64,000 bases of DNA from Rhododendron vialii (lineage: Eukaryota; Streptophyta; Magnoliopsida; Ericales; Ericaceae): contig NC_080557.1 in the NCBI RefSeq assembly GCF_030253575.1, positions 42,732,501 to 42,796,500 on the forward strand. Direction: 5' to 3'. The translations under genes and the position numbers were made by a program. Below are positions 61,493 to 64,000 of the stretch, piece by piece; position 1 is the stretch's first letter, and every line of letters begins with the position of its first letter. The notes under the pieces were generated by a model that saw only the letters and a program-made list of their open reading frames with translations, searched no databases and had not been told where the DNA came from.

Positions 61493-62167
61493 ATGCAAGA
61501 GTCAAGAAGCATTAGGGGAAAAAAGCTTCTCAAAAAGCCAACAAGGGTCAATTTATTTTCATAAATTTAAAGTTGTTTTTTGTCCGTAAGTAGAAAGCAT
61601 GCAAACACCTTACCAAGCTTTCGAGACCAACAGAATATGTCCACCAAGAGATCATATATGCCTTGGCTGTAGAGTTTGGATAGTCTTGCTTCTTTTGCCT
61701 CTTGTTTTTTCATCGAGGAACAGGCAAATGCAGTAGTGAATAACCAACGTAGTCCAAACTAGGTTTTGGAGAAGTTATGTAACTCTTAACCTCACATCGG
61801 CTAGTGCATCAAACTGAAGTACCAGTTCTGTCGCCTCGCATAAGAAGGAACTTGTGAAAATGCAACCCGCAAGGTAAGGGTTGAAAGGAAATAGGGACCA
61901 CTTGAGATTGATATCTATTTGACACAGGCATATCAAAAATGAAATTTGAACTAACAAGCGCATCATGAACTGTCCTTCTACTTGTTAACTTCATCTTTTC
62001 AAAGTGATAGCAATGTAGACAATCCATTGCTTATAGTTCGGTGTTGGAAGCTGAAACTGTACATGTGGGAATACTATACACACGACAAGGAATTCCAGAG
62101 CGATGAACCTTTATCACAGGTGAGGAGCGGGGAAAAAAAAAAGAGCACAACTTAATTTTGAATAAGA

Positions 62168-64000
62168 TTACCAATAATCTCCGCACGAACAAATCCCGTC
62201 TCTAAAATGGTGAAACCGGTTTACATCTCGGACTAGAATCTCTCTGTTTACGAACTTGGAAATGAACTTCGTGACAGAATGACAGTCTTCACACAGCCTC
62301 AAGTTCTTGGTGATCCGAATGGTCTCCCCTTTACTGCTGTTAATCAGTCCGAAGGCAACTGCTAATTTTTCACTATGACCCAATACGATTTGTTCCTTCT
62401 CTTCTTCACCAAGATCATAGAGCACAACTTTAGTCGCTGGCACATAACCCTTCTCCTTCATCTCCATCGATATTTCTAGCAACAAAGCGTGGACCTGTTC
62501 AATTTGTGGACTGAGTTCCTCGACCGATGTGAATGAATATATCTTCCTTTTAATTTCAATCCAACTGCGACCTGAGACTTTCTGCAGTCCCCGGTCATCA
62601 AGCAACTTCTTCACTCTTTTTACCTCATCCCACATCTTAGCTTCTGCGTAAATATCAGCTAGAAGTACATAATTCCCTGCATTTGTGGGTTCAAGCTCAA
62701 AAAGCCTTTTGCTTGCTCTCTCTGCTAGTTCAACATTGCAATGTACCCGGCATGCTCCAAGGAGAGAACCCCAAGCGTCCTTTCCCGGCTCAATTCGCAT
62801 ATCTTCTATCACCTTAGCTGCTTCATCTAATCGATTGGCACGGCCAAGAATATCAACCATACAGGCATAGTGCTCCACACTGGGATAAATTCTATGTTCT
62901 TTAACCATAGACTGAAACAAAAGTTTCCCCTCCTCAACAAGCCCTGCGTGGCTACAAGCTCCAAGGACACTAAGGAATGATATGGCACTAGGAGGGATTC
63001 CTTGGCCAATCATGTCATTAAAAGCCTTGATTGCATTTGTTCCGAATCCATGAATCCCATAACTTGAAATCAAGGAATTCCAAGAAACAACATCTCTCTT
63101 ATCCATCCGATCAAAAATGCTTTTGCCCCATTCCAGATTACCACATCTTGCATACATGGTAACAAGGGTATTCATAACTGGCAAAATTGAATCAAGCCTT
63201 TTTCTAAGTATGTACCCATGTATCAACTTACCTTGCTCCAAAGCAGCTACTGCTGCGCAAGCTTGGAGCACACTGACCATTGTCACAGAATTCGGAACTG
63301 AACCTAGGGTCTCAAGCATCATCATCTCACGAAAAAGCTCCAATGCTTCAAAGGCCATACCGTTCTTCGCATAACACGCGATCATAGCGCTCCACGAAAC
63401 CACATTTTTCAACGGCATCTCATTGAACACGCAACTCGCATACCACACACGCCCAAACCTCGCGTACACATCCACCAAAGTAGTCGTACCGTGGACGTGG
63501 GCCTCGTACCCGTGTCGCAACATATGGGCGTGAATCTCCTTCCCTCTCAGCAACAACCAACCCAAGGTCTCTGAAGCAACGCATGCCTTCAACACATAGG
63601 TGTACGTAAACCTATCCGAAGGAATCCCAATCCAATTCATCTCGCGGTAGCGGCTGAACACCTCTTCGCTCCGACCCGCCAAGGTAAGAGCCCTAAACAA
63701 CGCATTCCACACGTACACAGTTCTGTTAAAAATTCTGTCAAACACCTTGCGTGCGTGATCAATGGAGTCCAATTCAGCGTACATGTTGACAAGTTTAGTG
63801 GCCAAAAAGGGGTCCTGGTCGAACCCTCCATTTACAAGGTGAGAGTGAACGGTCAAGCCGTCGGAGAGAGAGTTCTGTTGGGCGCAAGAGAGGATTAGGA
63901 GCTCGTAGGTGCGTTGGGTTGGGTTGGGTTCGTGAGAGAGGGCTTCGATGGCTTGTTTCAGCCTGCCTTTTTTACAAAGAGATTGGATTAATTGATTGTT
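62168..64000 (-). CDS. CRR2: CRR2-like DYW pentatricopeptide repeat protein (5' end cut off)
   Basis: An uninterrupted minus-strand frame of 610 codons runs from the window edge to a TAA at 62168. It contains no start codon that must be used: the frame is open to position 64000 (NNQLIQSLCKKGRLKQAIEA), so the N-terminus, including any plastid transit peptide, lies outside. It has tandem PLS-type repeats (FALTKLVNMY-like helices, RDVVSWNSLISSYG, FLSVLGACSHAGLVEEGK), then E/E+ motifs and a full DYW domain with HSE (about 542-544), CEDC (about 570-573) and the terminal CSCGDYW. Overall order and wording match CRR2, which in chloroplasts is needed for processing between rps7 and ndhB transcripts and so for the NDH complex. 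The gene appears intronless in the visible part. Confidence 0.93.
   Translation of the reverse strand, partial: NNQLIQSLCKKGRLKQAIEALSHEPNPTQRTYELLILSCAQQNSLSDGLTVHSHLVNGGFDQDPFLATKLVNMYAELDSIDHARKVFDRIFNRTVYVWNALFRALTLAGRSEEVFSRYREMNWIGIPSDRFTYTYVLKACVASETLGWLLLRGKEIHAHMLRHGYEAHVHGTTTLVDVYARFGRVWYASCVFNEMPLKNVVSWSAMIACYAKNGMAFEALELFREMMMLETLGSVPNSVTMVSVLQACAAVAALEQGKLIHGYILRKRLDSILPVMNTLVTMYARCGNLEWGKSIFDRMDKRDVVSWNSLISSYGIHGFGTNAIKAFNDMIGQGIPPSAISFLSVLGACSHAGLVEEGKLLFQSMVKEHRIYPSVEHYACMVDILGRANRLDEAAKVIEDMRIEPGKDAWGSLLGACRVHCNVELAERASKRLFELEPTNAGNYVLLADIYAEAKMWDEVKRVKKLLDDRGLQKVSGRSWIEIKRKIYSFTSVEELSPQIEQVHALLLEISMEMKEKGYVPATKVVLYDLGEEEKEQIVLGHSEKLAVAFGLINSSKGETIRITKNLRLCEDCHSVTKFISKFVNREILVRDVNRFHHFRDGICSCGDYW

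Larger units (their letters stand above)
60104..62167. other. Spacer between the eIF3g and PPR genes
   Basis: This holds the eIF3g promoter (left) and the 3' flank of the PPR gene (right). In between are two foldbacks (60340-60690 and 61259-61353) and a short tandem repeat (61387-61492). No coding sequence is supported. Confidence 0.55.

Overview
This 64 kb window is nuclear DNA of a flowering plant, most likely a eudicot. It is AT-rich, its genes are split by GT-AG introns, and it is crowded with small DNA transposons. The gene set (EUL-type lectin, clade A PP2C, SMO2, eIF3g, CRR2-like PPR) is typical of plants. I cannot name the species from sequence alone.

Five complete protein genes, one gene cut by the right edge and one decayed gene are supported. 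From left to right: a broken IMP dehydrogenase copy (about 3.9-8.1 kb, minus); an EULS3-type lectin (17.7-19.7 kb, plus); a tropinone-reductase-like short-chain dehydrogenase (28.9-31.7 kb, plus); a clade A protein phosphatase 2C close to AHG3/PP2CA (38.3-41.7 kb, plus); sterol 4-alpha-methyl oxidase 2 (43.5-49.3 kb, minus); translation factor eIF3 subunit g (54.5-60.0 kb, minus); and a DYW pentatricopeptide protein matching CRR2 (62.2 kb to the edge, minus). I rebuilt exon structures by hand from splice signals and reading phase; all five complete models close in frame. The genes do not form a pathway or cluster.

The rest is a layered transposon landscape. A MULE-type element with 9-bp target duplications sits in an intron of the dead IMPDH copy. 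A CACTA-like element with a 3-bp duplication (13580-17607) spans what may be the lectin gene's leader exon. Two Helitrons of one family lie end to end, the 3' end of one touching the 5' end of the other at 22170/22171; the larger one (6.65 kb) carries a MULE-like element and MITEs. A TRIM retrotransposon lies in a SMO2 intron and an hAT-like element with an 8-bp duplication lies at 52.1-52.8 kb. At least nine Stowaway-like MITEs with TA duplications, several PIF/Harbinger-like and MULE-like MITEs and several foldback repeats are scattered through introns and intergenic DNA.

I found no convincing new biological system. The items most worth a second look are the abutting Helitrons, the CACTA/lectin-leader overlap, missing or changed conserved residues in the dehydrogenase and the phosphatase, and an array of TAACGTTATA-type motifs with a 51-bp inverted repeat inside the large Helitron.
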